Notes: generated by a model not told the origin, from the letters alone. A stretch of 64,000 bases of DNA from an uncultured bacterium (GCA_949295325.1 CASFKG010000002.1:264047-328046), one strand, 5' to 3'; shown: positions 16,389-25,472, numbered from the stretch's first letter. Made by a program: numbers and translations.

Positions 16389-16406
16389 AATTAGAATTCC
16401 TTACGA

Positions 16407-16435
16407 AATATACGCTTATCTAAAGATAAGGGCAA
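16407..16435 (-). promoter_or_regulatory. Promoter of tig-lon
   Basis: Minus strand: TTGCCC (16430-16435), 17 bases, TATATT (16407-16412). AAGG precedes the tig ATG. No CIRCE or CtsR box is visible. Confidence 0.65.
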
Positions 16436-16445
16436 ATGAAAAGCC

Positions 16446-17357
16446 TTAGGGAAGGGGCTTCATGAGGGCTTCGATCTCGTTGGCCTTGCTTTCGACGCGC
16501 GGCAGGTCGAGCCCGTAGGCCAAACAGAGGGCGGATAGGTCCGACTCGGCCTTGAGATAGCGGCAGGAAAGCAAGAGGAAGGCGAGTTCGTAGAGCCTTA
16601 CTTCCTCCGGCTTGAAGGGTTCTTCCGGATAGACGAAGGTCACGTAGGTCGCGGCCAAGGTGGTGGCCACCTTGCCGGCGAAAGGCGAATCGGCGTCCTT
16701 CTCGAGCGCCTTGGCCAGGAAGGGGAAGTCCCCGCCCGTGTAGGGCACGGGCAGATCCTTCGGCACCACCCTGAATATCCTGTCGCCCCGGTAATAGTCG
16801 ACCGGGAGGTTGTATTTGGATATCGAAAGCAGGGACAGGGCGAGGAAACGCGCCTGCTGGGGCGCCTTCCGGCTCGTGAGGATGCCCTTGAGCTCCTCGA
16901 GGTCCTCCGGTGTCCGCTCTTTGGTCGATAGCTCCGCCACCCTCGAGAGGATTTCCTCGGGGCTTTCCCCGCCGGTCAGCGGCTTGCTTTCCTTTTTGGG
17001 CCGGGGCAGGGCCGCGGCCGCGAAGCCGCTGATCTCCTTTTCCGCCGCCTGCATGTATTCCTCGCACTGCTGCGAAACGTATGGCCGGTTCTTGAAGTCG
17101 TTTAGGTCCCGGTAGGCCCCCACGGGATCGTTCAGGGCGAGCCTCGCCCCGATGGTCCCCCGCATGGTGGCCAGGGCGTTAAAGCCGAAAAGGCCGTCCC
17201 GGTTTTCCAGCAAAACGGCCAAAGCCTCGTCGGGCTTATTCAGGGCCATGAAGGCGGAAGAACGGTAAAGCAGGTCCTCGGGGGACTTGCTGCCTTCGGT
17301 GAGATCGATCAGGGCCTTGAATTGCCCCTTCTCGAAAAGGGTCTTCAGATTGTCCAT
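16446..17357 (-). CDS. Helical-repeat (TPR-like) cytoplasmic protein, function unknown
   Basis: The 303 residues begin MDNLKTLFEKGQFKALIDL and show TPR-like helix pairs (DLLYRSSAFMALNKPDEALAVL). A proline/lysine-rich linker at about 120-130 separates this from a second helical domain with a YYRGDRIFRVVP stretch. There is no signal peptide or membrane segment. I cannot name the family with confidence; uncharacterised proteins of this layout occur in Mollicutes-related genomes. A TAATAT -10 candidate overlaps the stop of the upstream TetR gene, seven bases before the ATG, so it may have a leaderless transcript of its own. Confidence 0.75.
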   Translation of the reverse strand: MDNLKTLFEKGQFKALIDLTEGSKSPEDLLYRSSAFMALNKPDEALAVLLENRDGLFGFNALATMRGTIGARLALNDPVGAYRDLNDFKNRPYVSQQCEEYMQAAEKEISGFAAAALPRPKKESKPLTGGESPEEILSRVAELSTKERTPEDLEELKGILTSRKAPQQARFLALSLLSISKYNLPVDYYRGDRIFRVVPKDLPVPYTGGDFPFLAKALEKDADSPFAGKVATTLAATYVTFVYPEEPFKPEEVRLYELAFLLLSCRYLKAESDLSALCLAYGLDLPRVESKANEIEALMKPLP

Positions 17358-17367
17358 CGGCAATATA

Positions 17368-17919
17368 TTAACCTATGCGGTCGAGCCTGCTATTGAAGAA
17401 TGCGATGAAATCGCGGACCAGGCGCCTGACGTCTTCCTCGGTGGGTTCGAGATTGCTCCGGAAGAAGGCGGCGACGGTGCCGATGCTGCCGTCGAGTAAA
17501 AAGGTGATGATCAGTTTTTCCTCTTCCGGTCCCGCCCCGCCCGCGGAGGTATAGGGCGAGGAACCGATGAGCGGGATGAGCACGGTTTCGAGCTTCCTCT
17601 GGAAATGGGCGTAGCTCGAGGCCAGGACTACCCGGATGGGAACGGCAAGCGGCACGATGCCGGAGGCCAGGTTGTAGATGTACTCCTCGAAGCGGATGAC
17701 CGGGGCGCTGGCCATTTCGATCACCTTTTTGACCAAATCGTCCTCGATGTCGTAAAGGACGGCGTCGAGGGACTGGTAATGGAGATAGAAGGTCGAGCGG
17801 TTTATCCCGGCCAGCTGGGCAACTTCGGTCGCGGTGACGTTGGCAAAGCCCTTTTTGTTGACGAGGTCGCAGAGGGCCTTCTTTATGGCGGAACGCGACT
17901 TCGCGACGCGGCGGTCCAT
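17368..17919 (-). CDS. TetR-family regulator
   Basis: The N-terminal helix-turn-helix is clear (TATEVAQLAGINRSTFYLHYQSLDAV, about residues 27-52) and 183 residues is a standard length; the ligand domain is not recognisable. Its ATG overlaps the stop of the HEPN-CBS gene as TAATG, so the two are translated together. It may regulate this small operon; I see no clear palindrome upstream of the operon. Confidence 0.85.
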   Translation of the reverse strand: MDRRVAKSRSAIKKALCDLVNKKGFANVTATEVAQLAGINRSTFYLHYQSLDAVLYDIEDDLVKKVIEMASAPVIRFEEYIYNLASGIVPLAVPIRVVLASSYAHFQRKLETVLIPLIGSSPYTSAGGAGPEEEKLIITFLLDGSIGTVAAFFRSNLEPTEEDVRRLVRDFIAFFNSRLDRIG

Positions 17920-18632
17920 TATTCGAGGCCTCCCACGGCCGCGGCGGCCAGGAGCTTCTCTTTTCTATTGCCGGATTCGGTTATCAGGAAGAGGCCGAGC
18001 CTTTTCCCGGTTTCGGCTTTGCTATGCATATAGACCCTCAGGGCGTCCTCGAGGAGGTAATCCTTCGCCACGAACTCGTAACGTTCCGCCCGGTCGGGCG
18101 AGAAATAGACGTACTCCCCGAGGTCGGAAATGACGAGTTTTTCCAGGGGCGCGTCGGGGTAGTCGGAGAGAAACGAGCAGAAGGCCGACTCGCTGAAGAC
18201 GCCGATGCAGCGCTTGCCGTCGAGCAGAGGCACGTGGCTAATCCCCCGCGCGGACATGGTCCTTATGAGGCTGAGGACCTTCGTATCGCTATAGCAATAC
18301 AAAAGGCGTTCATAGGGTATGGCCTTTTCGATGAGCAAAGGCGGATCTTCCAAATAGGAAAGCACGCCGCCGAGGGCTTCCAAAGCGGCCCCGCTTACCT
18401 CGAAGGGCTCTTCCCCGCCGATGCGTACCATGTGGACAAGAGAGTTCCTAAGCTCCCTGAGGGCATCGAGGGTTTCCGCGGTTTCGAGGGCCCTTTTCCC
18501 GCCGGTTTTGCGGAGTTTCCCGATGTAGAAATTGATCGCGCTATAGGAGGTATTCCCCTGCGAGTACTTGGTCCTTATCGCCTCGTCGAGTTCGTTGTAC
18601 AAGGCGATGAAGCGGTCATTTGCTTCCGGCAT
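17919..18632 (-). CDS. CBS-pair protein with HEPN-like N-terminal domain
   Basis: About residues 1-95 are helical and contain LRELRNSLVHMV, an R-N-x3-H motif (Arg62, His67) of the kind that marks HEPN RNases and minimal nucleotidyltransferase partners. From about residue 100 two CBS modules follow (TKVLSLIRTMSARGISHVPL... and ...FVAKDYLLEDALRVYM), which usually sense adenosine nucleotides. It overlaps the small upstream gene and the TetR gene. The HEPN call rests on the motif and helical context only; it could be a CBS protein with an unrelated helical domain. Confidence 0.65.
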   Translation of the reverse strand: MPEANDRFIALYNELDEAIRTKYSQGNTSYSAINFYIGKLRKTGGKRALETAETLDALRELRNSLVHMVRIGGEEPFEVSGAALEALGGVLSYLEDPPLLIEKAIPYERLLYCYSDTKVLSLIRTMSARGISHVPLLDGKRCIGVFSESAFCSFLSDYPDAPLEKLVISDLGEYVYFSPDRAERYEFVAKDYLLEDALRVYMHSKAETGKRLGLFLITESGNRKEKLLAAAAVGGLE

Positions 18633-18816
18633 GGCCTACCTCCAGCAGTGACCGCAGCTCCCTGACCTGTTCTTCCACCGCGTCAAGGCAAGTTTCCAGC
18701 TTGCCGATGTCGAGGTTGCTCTCGTCCCATTGGAAAAGCTCGAGCAACCGGCCGGAACGGTAGCAAAGACGCGAGGCCAGCACTTCCCCCTCTAAGAAAG
18801 TTTTGTCCTTATCCAT
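18616..18816 (-). CDS. Small acidic helical protein, unknown
   Basis: A 66-residue protein (MDKDKTFLEGEVLASRLCYR...) predicted to be all helix, with a heptad-like C-terminal part (LDAVEEQVRELRSLLEV). It overlaps the start of the HEPN-CBS gene by 17 bases, which suggests coupling and a partner role in that three-gene set. The longer reading from 18852 has no better start. No known family recognised. Confidence 0.55.
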   Translation of the reverse strand: MDKDKTFLEGEVLASRLCYRSGRLLELFQWDESNLDIGKLETCLDAVEEQVRELRSLLEVGHAGSK

Positions 18817-18852
18817 TGACACGATAGTTGCAAAGAATCCGGGACCTTTCAA

Positions 18853-19002
18853 GAAATTTCATCAAATCCGGGTCCATCGGCCGCTTTTGGGCCTACATTG
18901 TCGTGGGGGACTTTCCGGAAAGCGGCGGCGGCCGGGACTCCCCCTTGCCTCGGGGACGCCGGAACTGCTCTTTTGCCGGCTCCCCTTCGTCCTTCCGCAT
19001 TG
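18853..19002. other. Intergenic stretch with no visible feature
   Basis: Between the small helical-protein gene and the tRNA terminator. The promoter for the three-gene TetR/CBS unit should lie here, but no convincing -35/-10 pair stands out. Confidence 0.4.
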
Positions 19003-19028
19003 GAAAAGCCCCGCGTAAACGGGGCCAT
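19003..19028 (-). terminator. Intrinsic terminator after tRNA-Arg
   Basis: Minus-strand hairpin GCCCCGTTTACGCGGGGC followed by TTTTCC, 14 bases past the tRNA 3' end. Confidence 0.85.
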
Positions 19029-19039
19029 TTTTCGAATGT

Positions 19040-19116
19040 TGGCACGCCCGAGGCGATTCGAACGCCTGACCCACAGCTTAGAAGGCTGTTGCTCTATCCG
19101 ACTGAGCTACGGGCGT
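19040..19116 (-). tRNA. tRNA-Arg, anticodon TCT
   Basis: A full cloverleaf reads on the minus strand: acceptor ACGCCCG/CGGGCGT, D arm GCTC...GAGC, anticodon stem ACAGC/GCTGT with loop CTTCTAA (anticodon TCT), T arm AGGCG-TTCGAAT-CGCCT. The discriminator G and the CCA end are encoded. It decodes AGA (and AGG by wobble). Confidence 0.96.
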
Positions 19117-19158
19117 AGCCGGGCCTTACTATAGACCCGAAAGGGCCGCTTTCCTAGT

Positions 19159-19734
19159 TTATTTGCGTTCCTTGCCCTTTTCGAGGAAGGCGCGGCAGAA
19201 GGCGCTTACGAAGCCTTCGGCCTCGGATTTCCCTATCTTCTCGCCCGAGAGCACCCGGACGATCAGGGCATGGGCGAAGTCGCTATAGAAGCGGCAGGCC
19301 GTCTCGAAGGGGGAAAACACCACGACCTTCCGCTCCTCGAGTTTCTTCAAAAAGGCGGTTATGGCCTTTAGCCTCCTTTCGCCTTCGGCGGCATAGACCT
19401 TCGCGGCGTCTTCGCTATAGAGGTGGCTGCCTTCGATGACCCGGAAGATCTTCCTGCCCTCCCCCTTGGCGCACTGTTCGACGTAGCCGCCCAACAGTTC
19501 GAGCAGGAGTTCCTCGGTGGGACGCCTAAAATCGATCGAAAGGGCGAAGTCCCGGCCCGGGGCGTATTTCTCGAGCATCGCGCGCAGCAGGGACTCCCGG
19601 TGGCGGTAATAGTGGTAGATCGAAGGCTTCCTTATCTCGGAGCGCTTGGCGATTTCGTCCATCGTCACCGCCTCGAGTCCCGTCTCGCTGGCGGCGTTCA
19701 GGGCGCTTCTCAGTATCTTGGTCTTGGTATCCAT
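19159..19734 (-). CDS. TetR/AcrR-family regulator
   Basis: The N-terminal helix-turn-helix (VTMDEIAKRSEIRKPSIYHYYRHRESLL, about residues 23-50) is typical; 191 residues. The rest is a ligand-binding domain of unknown specificity. A perfect inverted repeat sits between its -10 and its ATG, so it probably represses itself. The neighbouring lipoprotein gene lies upstream on the same strand and is a candidate target, but has its own -10. Confidence 0.88.
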   Translation of the reverse strand: MDTKTKILRSALNAASETGLEAVTMDEIAKRSEIRKPSIYHYYRHRESLLRAMLEKYAPGRDFALSIDFRRPTEELLLELLGGYVEQCAKGEGRKIFRVIEGSHLYSEDAAKVYAAEGERRLKAITAFLKKLEERKVVVFSPFETACRFYSDFAHALIVRVLSGEKIGKSEAEGFVSAFCRAFLEKGKERK

Positions 19735-19738
19735 TGCC

Positions 19739-19760
19739 TTGCCTTCTAGGCAATATTCTA
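19739..19760 (-). promoter_or_regulatory. Autoregulatory operator and -10 of the TetR gene
   Basis: TTGCCT-TCT-AGGCAA (19739-19753) is a perfect 6-bp inverted repeat covering the expected transcription start; TAGAAT (minus, 19755-19760) is the -10. The position suggests repression by the adjacent TetR protein. Confidence 0.6.
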
Positions 19761-19798
19761 CCTTCCTTTCGGTAGGAGGAAAGACGCCAGTTCCTAAT

Positions 19799-21337
19799 TC
19801 ATAGGGCCGAGAAGTCGGCCTTGATGGTTTCCGGGTAGGCGGTCGGGGCGGTAGTTCCCCCGCTGCTTCCGAAGCGCTTGCCCCAGCCGCCTTCGTAGTT
19901 CAGGAATTCCTGGAAGTCGGCGTAGTGGTCGTAGGTGTAGAAGACGTAGCGGTCGCCCTGATCGGCTATCTCCTTGCCGTTAAGGTAGCGGCTGTAGACA
20001 ATCCTCAGCGTTCCCCTCGTGAAGCCGGTCGCGTACCCCCGGTTGTAGGAACTGCCGCCGATGTCGATTTCGTAATAGGAGATGTTTCCCCCGTTTCCGG
20101 CGGCATCGGGCAGGGCCGGCTCGTGCGGATACTCGGTTATGTCCCCGCTGAAATAGGAATTGTTGAGCCTCAGGTACTCGTCCCAGAGCTCCCACCTCGG
20201 GTCGTCCCGGTCGACGGACTTGTCGCTGACGTAGTTGGCCGGTACTTCCCCGAAGGCCAGTATGTAGGCCCCGACCTCCTCGGGCGTCACGTAGCCGCCG
20301 CCGTAATAGACGGTGTAGGCCTCTTCCCCGTAGGCGTCGAGCACCGTGTAGGAAAGCTCGCCGTCGCCGTAGGTGTCGCTCGTGTTCCTGAGGAGCGTCC
20401 CGTTCTGGGATGGCTGGTAAGCCGAGGTTTCCGGGGCGCCGTAGCGCGGAAGCTCGATGGATCCCGACATGAAGCCGTGCCGGGTGCGGTAGAAGGTATC
20501 CTCGTAGGAGGTAGAAGGCTCGTAGTCGCGGTAGAACTCCGAGGCGCTCACCCCTTCATAGGGGTCTTCGCCCTCGGCTATTTCGAGGTAGAGGGTGTTG
20601 CTATAGAGGCTGCCGACCCGGGCCCTCACGCTGGCCTTGCCCTCGGCGACCGGGGAAAGCGTCCCGTCTTCGGAAACGGTCAGGTACTCCCCGCCCGAAA
20701 CCACTTCGTAGTTGACCCTGAAGCGGTCGGCGGAGGGATGGACCTCCGTCTCGACCCGGTAGGTGCCGCCGACTTCCAGCAGCCCGGGGGCCGATATTTC
20801 CAGGGAATCGGGCGTGGTCGAAAAGGGCAACACCTCGATTTCCGAAACGTTGCTGAGCATTCCGTCATAGTAGGCGACGGCCTTCACCGTCCCCATGTCG
20901 ACCCCTTCGGCGGTAAAACCTTCGAAGGCGATCCGGTTTTCGCCTTCGAGGATCCTTATTTCGGTATCCGCCGCGGTGCCTTCCGAGACGTAGACCGCGT
21001 CGGTGCTAAGCACCTGCAGTCCTTCCGGAAGGGCAAAAGAGAGTTCTGGCGAGGGGTTCTCGGTCACGGTCAGGACGATGTCGGAGGTCTTATTGCCCGA
21101 GGAAAGGGTAACCGTGGCCTCTCCTGCCTTTACGGCGAGGAAGCCCGCCCCGTAGGGTTTCACCGCGTCGCCCGTGTAGGCGACCGCGACGTTTCCTTCG
21201 AATTCCGGTACGAATACCTCGCCGAGGTAGAGGTCCTCCGCGGTGCTCGCCCCGAAACTGGCGGTCACGAAAAACGAACAAGAGGAAAGCCCCGTGGCGA
21301 GGAGGGGCAAAAGCAGCAATTTCGATAAGCCTTCCAT
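19799..21337 (-). CDS. Secreted lipoprotein with Ig-like (Big2-type) region
   Basis: A lipoprotein signal peptide ends in LSSC (Cys20). Repeating beta-rich segments follow; the part around residues 175-250 (VGGTYRVETEVHPSADRF...TLSPVAEGKASVRARVG) reads as a bacterial Ig-like type 2 domain. The C-terminal 230 residues are Tyr/Gly/Ser-rich with no family recognised. It is probably surface-exposed and binds a ligand or partner. TAGAAT lies nine bases before the ATG with no Shine-Dalgarno. The transcript may be separate from the TetR gene downstream. Confidence 0.75.
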   Translation of the reverse strand: MEGLSKLLLLPLLATGLSSCSFFVTASFGASTAEDLYLGEVFVPEFEGNVAVAYTGDAVKPYGAGFLAVKAGEATVTLSSGNKTSDIVLTVTENPSPELSFALPEGLQVLSTDAVYVSEGTAADTEIRILEGENRIAFEGFTAEGVDMGTVKAVAYYDGMLSNVSEIEVLPFSTTPDSLEISAPGLLEVGGTYRVETEVHPSADRFRVNYEVVSGGEYLTVSEDGTLSPVAEGKASVRARVGSLYSNTLYLEIAEGEDPYEGVSASEFYRDYEPSTSYEDTFYRTRHGFMSGSIELPRYGAPETSAYQPSQNGTLLRNTSDTYGDGELSYTVLDAYGEEAYTVYYGGGYVTPEEVGAYILAFGEVPANYVSDKSVDRDDPRWELWDEYLRLNNSYFSGDITEYPHEPALPDAAGNGGNISYYEIDIGGSSYNRGYATGFTRGTLRIVYSRYLNGKEIADQGDRYVFYTYDHYADFQEFLNYEGGWGKRFGSSGGTTAPTAYPETIKADFSAL

Positions 21338-21356
21338 AGGCCGCCCATTCTAACCT

Positions 21357-23117
21357 TCAGGAGTGGAGTTTTTCAAATAGCCTTTCCGCGACATCGGGGG
21401 GAAGGAACTGCGAAAGCTCTTCCTTCGAGGCCGAAAGGAGCCCGTCGAGGGAGGCATAATGCCTCCTGAGCGTTTCCTGTCTGACCGGCCCGAGCCCCTT
21501 GATGTCGGAAAAGATGTCCTTGGCCATGGCCTTGCTGCGGCGTTCCCGGTGGAAGGAGATGGCGTAGCGGTGGACTTCGTCCTGCATCCGCATGAGCAGG
21601 AAGAAGAGCGGCGAGGACTTGTCGAGCGGGTACTCCTTCCCGTCCCTACCCACGAGGCCGCTAGTTTCGTGGCGGCCGTTTTTGAACAGTCCGAAGCACG
21701 GGATGGCGACCCCGGCGGCCTTGAGGCCTTCCAGGGCCGCGTGGACCTGCGCCAGGCCGCCGTCTAGCAGCAGAAGGTCCGGCATTTCCTGGTTTTCCTC
21801 TTTGAGACGGGCGTAGCGGCGGCCTACCGCTTCCGCCATCGAATGGTAGTCGTCCCCCGCGTCTTCCGGGCGCAATACGAACTTGCGGTAGTTCTTCTTG
21901 GCCGGTTCGGCGTTGACGTAGCAGACCTCGGCGGCGACGGCTTCCTGCCCCTGCAGGTGCGAGTTGTCGAATAGCTCGATCCGGTAGGGGGTCGCTATGC
22001 CCAGTAGTTTCCCGAGCTCCTCCAAAAGGGCGAGCGAGTCGTCGTGGAGCCGGGCGCTCGCGAAGTGGGCGTCCAGGCCCTCGCGGGCATTGAAGGCCGC
22101 CATCTCGATTTCGCCGAGCAGTATGCCTTCCTTGGGCATGCTTACCGCGACGTTTTCCAGTAGCGGCTCGAGCTCCTCCTTCAATCCGGGGAAGGAAAGG
22201 ACGATTTCGCGCGGTGGTTCCCTCCGCAGGTAATATTCGGCGAGCCTCTCGGCCACCTCTTCGGCGTCCCCGTCCTGGAAGGCCCCGTAGACCATGCTTT
22301 CCTTGCCGAGGAGGCGGCCTCCCCGGTAAAGCAATACGGCGATGCAGAAATACCCTTCCCTCTTGGAATAGCCGATGACGTCGTAGTCCTTCTTGGCGCT
22401 TCCCCCTTCGACGGCCTGCGCCTCGGCGGTGGACTTCAGGGCCAAGTACATCTTTTTGTACTCCTCGGCTTCTTCGAAGAGGCATTCTTCCGAGGCCTTC
22501 AGCATCTTCTTCTTGCACTCGGCGATGGCTTCCTTCTTGTCCCCGCTCAAAAAAGCCCTTACCTCTTCGTAAAGCTTCCTTGAATCCTCTTCGCCTAAGG
22601 GCTTTATGCAGGGGGCGAGGCACTCTCCCATATGGTAATAGAGGCAGGGTTTCTTGCCCAAGGTCCGGCATTTCCTCGTCGGGAATATCTTGTTGGCGAT
22701 ATCTATCGTCTGGTAGGCCCCGGAACTAGACGGATAGGGGCCGAAATAGACATAACGCTTGTCTCCGGTCTTCCGCGATATGGTCAAAACCGCGTCCTTT
22801 TTCCTTAAGGCGATGTAGGGATAGTGGCTATCGTCCACCATGAGGATGTTATAACGGGGCAGGTGCTCCTTTATCATGTTCATCTCGAGGATGAAGGCTT
22901 CCTTTTCGCTTTTGACGGCGATGGTCTCGAAGCTAAAAACGTGGCTTACCATCGCCGCGACCTTCCCGGTCTGGGGGCGCAGGAAATACTGGCTGACCCT
23001 TTTCTTCAGGTTCTTGGCCTTCCCGATATAGATGATCTTCCCCGTTTCGTCCTTCATCTGGTAGACGCCCGGGTGGTCGGGAAGAAGGGCTATCTGCCTT
23101 TTGAGTAGTTCGTTCAT
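21357..23117 (-). CDS. uvrC: UvrABC system protein C
   Basis: Makes both incisions in nucleotide excision repair. N-terminal GIY-YIG nuclease (VYQMKDETGKIIYIGKAKNL), central UVR motif and RNase H-like half with FDNSHLQG, and C-terminal helix-hairpin-helix (IKGLGPVRQETLRRHYASLDGL). At 586 residues it is full length. Its ATG overlaps the mutS2 stop as ATGA. Confidence 0.95.
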   Translation of the reverse strand: MNELLKRQIALLPDHPGVYQMKDETGKIIYIGKAKNLKKRVSQYFLRPQTGKVAAMVSHVFSFETIAVKSEKEAFILEMNMIKEHLPRYNILMVDDSHYPYIALRKKDAVLTISRKTGDKRYVYFGPYPSSSGAYQTIDIANKIFPTRKCRTLGKKPCLYYHMGECLAPCIKPLGEEDSRKLYEEVRAFLSGDKKEAIAECKKKMLKASEECLFEEAEEYKKMYLALKSTAEAQAVEGGSAKKDYDVIGYSKREGYFCIAVLLYRGGRLLGKESMVYGAFQDGDAEEVAERLAEYYLRREPPREIVLSFPGLKEELEPLLENVAVSMPKEGILLGEIEMAAFNAREGLDAHFASARLHDDSLALLEELGKLLGIATPYRIELFDNSHLQGQEAVAAEVCYVNAEPAKKNYRKFVLRPEDAGDDYHSMAEAVGRRYARLKEENQEMPDLLLLDGGLAQVHAALEGLKAAGVAIPCFGLFKNGRHETSGLVGRDGKEYPLDKSSPLFFLLMRMQDEVHRYAISFHRERRSKAMAKDIFSDIKGLGPVRQETLRRHYASLDGLLSASKEELSQFLPPDVAERLFEKLHS

Positions 23118-25417
23118 CTTAGATGGGCGATGGTCGCCCCCAATCCCCCTTCCCTTTCGCCCGCGGTTTCGAAGCCGGCGACGAATTCGGGATGGGACTT
23201 GAGGTATTCGGCGACCATGTTCCTTAGGACCCCGGAACCGAGGCCGTGGATGATGCGGACCCGCTTTATTCCCGAGACGCGGCAGGAATCGAGATAGCCC
23301 GACAAAGTGGCTTTGGCCTCGTCTAGGTGCAGGCCGATGAGGTTGATCTCCAGTTTGCCGGTCGGTTTTCTAAGCGCCGGGTCAACGCTCATGAACGGGG
23401 TCTTGAGGGTCTTTTGGACCGGTCTATTCTCCTTGCTCAGCCTTCCGGCGTCGACCTTGTAGGTAAAGCCGTCTTTCCCTTGGACGACGGCCTTCCTCCC
23501 GTTAAGGGAAACGAGGGTTCCTTTTATTCCGAGGTCCTTCACCGATACGAAGTCGTTGACCCCGAGGTCTTCGACCTTCCCGTCGTCTTGCTTTTCGTCG
23601 TCTTCCTCGAGGGCGTCGAGTTCGGCTTTCGCCGCGGTTATCTCGTGGGGTTTTACGGCCTTTCCGAGGGAAGAGGCTATTTCCCTTATGCGTTCCTTGG
23701 CTTCGTCTATCAGTTTCCGTTTGTATTGCTCCGCCTTTTCCAATATCGAGCCGCGGGATTTCCTCAGGGCCTCAAGTTTCTTGTCCAGTTCCTCGGACTT
23801 CCGTTCCTCTTCCGCCCGGAGCTTTTCGGCTTCTTCCTTCGACTTTTCCGCCTCGGCTATTTCCCTTTCCAATTTGGTGAGGCTGTCCTCAAGGCTGAAA
23901 CCGGCCTGCCCGGCCACTATTTTCTCGGCTTCCTCGACCGTTTCTTTCGGCAGTCCGTACTTGAGCGCGGCTTCCAGGGAGTAGGATTTGCCGGGCAAGC
24001 CGAGCCTCAGTTTATAGCTGGGCGTCAGGCTTCCTTCCTTGTATCCCATGGAGGCGTTGAAGGCCCCTTCGGTTTCCATCGCGTAGGCTTTGAGTCCTTC
24101 GAAATGGGAACTCACCATGACGATACACCTTTTCCTAAGAAGCGAGGAAACCACGGCGATCGCGATGGCCTCCCCTTCCCTCGGGCTCGTGCCCATGCCG
24201 AGTTCGTCGATGAGCACGAGGTCGCCTTCGCCGGCCTTCTCGATGAACCGCCCGTATTCCTCCATGTTCGCGGCGAACGTGGAGAGGCTGTTTTCGATGC
24301 TCTGGTTGTCGCCGAAGGAAAAATAGACATGCGGGAACAAACTCAGGCTGCTTCCTTCCTGACACAAAACCGGCAGGCCTTCGGAAAAGCAGATGGCCGC
24401 GAGGCCCACGGATTTCAGGGCGACCGACTTCCCGCCGGCATTGGGGCCGGAGATGACCATTGCCCTTTTTTCTTCGCTAAGCTTGAAGTCGTTTAAGACC
24501 GCGCGTTCCTTGCTCAGGCTTGGGTGGCGGAGTCCATAAAGCTCGATATGGCCTTTCCCGGCGCTAAGCGCAGGCACGCTTCCTTCTTCCTCGACCCCGT
24601 AACGGGCCTTGGCGAAAAGGAAATCGAAATACCCGAGGGTATCTTCGATATAGGAAACGTCGCTTTCCTCGCTGAGTATCCTCCTGGTCAGAGAGGAAAC
24701 GACCTTGGCTTCCTCGTTTTTCTCGATGCCCTTGACCCGCTCTAGTTCCCCGGTGGCCTCGATATTGCTGCGCGGCAAGACATAGGCGGTTTCCCCGGAG
24801 CCGCTATAGGAGACGACGAGGCCGTCGATCTTGTTCTTGTAGGAGACGTTCACGCCTAGGACGTAGCGGCCGTCCCGGTACAAAGGTTCCTTGAAGGTCA
24901 GATACTGCGAATACCTGAGGGCGGTTGCCCTTGCTAGGCCTAATAGCGACCCCTCTAGCTCGGATCTACGGCGCCTTATGGCCAATAGCGATGCGCTTGC
25001 CCCGTCCAAGATCCTCCCGTCTTCCCCGAAGCTTCTTTCGATTTGGCCGAGTAGCCCCTTGGGCTGCTTTAGTCCCGATAGGGATTCCTTGAGGGAGAAA
25101 TAGCCCTCCAGGGAATCGATCTGTTTCTTGAGGGAGAAAAGGAAGTTCGAATCCGAAAGGAATTGCCTGGCCGTAAGGGGCTCGATTCCCCGGCCTTTCT
25201 TGAGGCCAGCGATAACCGCGCGGAAATCGGGGCTTTCGGGGAAAGAGGGATTATATAGCGATAGGTAATCCATGGCCTCCTTCAGGCGGTCGAGTTCTTC
25301 CTTGAGGCGGAAGGCACTGGTAAAGGGGGCGATATCCGCCATGAGCGATTTGCCTAGGGCGGTCCGGGGCCGCCGAATCAGGCTATTTAATAACGAATTG
25401 TGGCCGAGATCTCCCAT
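23114..25417 (-). CDS. mutS2: MutS2/RqcU ATPase
   Basis: MutS2 dimers suppress recombination in some bacteria and, in Bacillus, split collided ribosomes. Walker A is GPNAGGKSVALKSVG, Walker B LVLIDELGMGTSPREGEAI; a charged coiled coil spans about 500-600 and a C-terminal Smr domain has IGLHLDEA and HGLGSG. The ATG at 25415-25417 gives 767 residues; TATAAT lies seven bases upstream. Translationally coupled to uvrC. Confidence 0.94.
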   Translation of the reverse strand: MGDLGHNSLLNSLIRRPRTALGKSLMADIAPFTSAFRLKEELDRLKEAMDYLSLYNPSFPESPDFRAVIAGLKKGRGIEPLTARQFLSDSNFLFSLKKQIDSLEGYFSLKESLSGLKQPKGLLGQIERSFGEDGRILDGASASLLAIRRRRSELEGSLLGLARATALRYSQYLTFKEPLYRDGRYVLGVNVSYKNKIDGLVVSYSGSGETAYVLPRSNIEATGELERVKGIEKNEEAKVVSSLTRRILSEESDVSYIEDTLGYFDFLFAKARYGVEEEGSVPALSAGKGHIELYGLRHPSLSKERAVLNDFKLSEEKRAMVISGPNAGGKSVALKSVGLAAICFSEGLPVLCQEGSSLSLFPHVYFSFGDNQSIENSLSTFAANMEEYGRFIEKAGEGDLVLIDELGMGTSPREGEAIAIAVVSSLLRKRCIVMVSSHFEGLKAYAMETEGAFNASMGYKEGSLTPSYKLRLGLPGKSYSLEAALKYGLPKETVEEAEKIVAGQAGFSLEDSLTKLEREIAEAEKSKEEAEKLRAEEERKSEELDKKLEALRKSRGSILEKAEQYKRKLIDEAKERIREIASSLGKAVKPHEITAAKAELDALEEDDEKQDDGKVEDLGVNDFVSVKDLGIKGTLVSLNGRKAVVQGKDGFTYKVDAGRLSKENRPVQKTLKTPFMSVDPALRKPTGKLEINLIGLHLDEAKATLSGYLDSCRVSGIKRVRIIHGLGSGVLRNMVAEYLKSHPEFVAGFETAGEREGGLGATIAHLR

Positions 25418-25424
25418 CGCGGCG

Positions 25425-25472
25425 ATTATACACCAAAGGGGCACTAACCTAGTTAGGCGTATGTATTACAAT
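25425..25472. promoter_or_regulatory. Divergent -10 elements of mutS2 and rnhC
   Basis: Minus strand: TGTATAAT with TATAAT at 25425-25430, seven bases before the mutS2 ATG. Plus strand: TACAAT at 25467-25472, six bases before the chosen rnhC ATG. No Shine-Dalgarno on either side, so both transcripts look leaderless. Confidence 0.6.

Noticed and set aside
18828-19134. Short plus-strand frames over the tRNA-Arg gene
   Set aside because: They run through the tRNA and its terminator and have no ribosome site.
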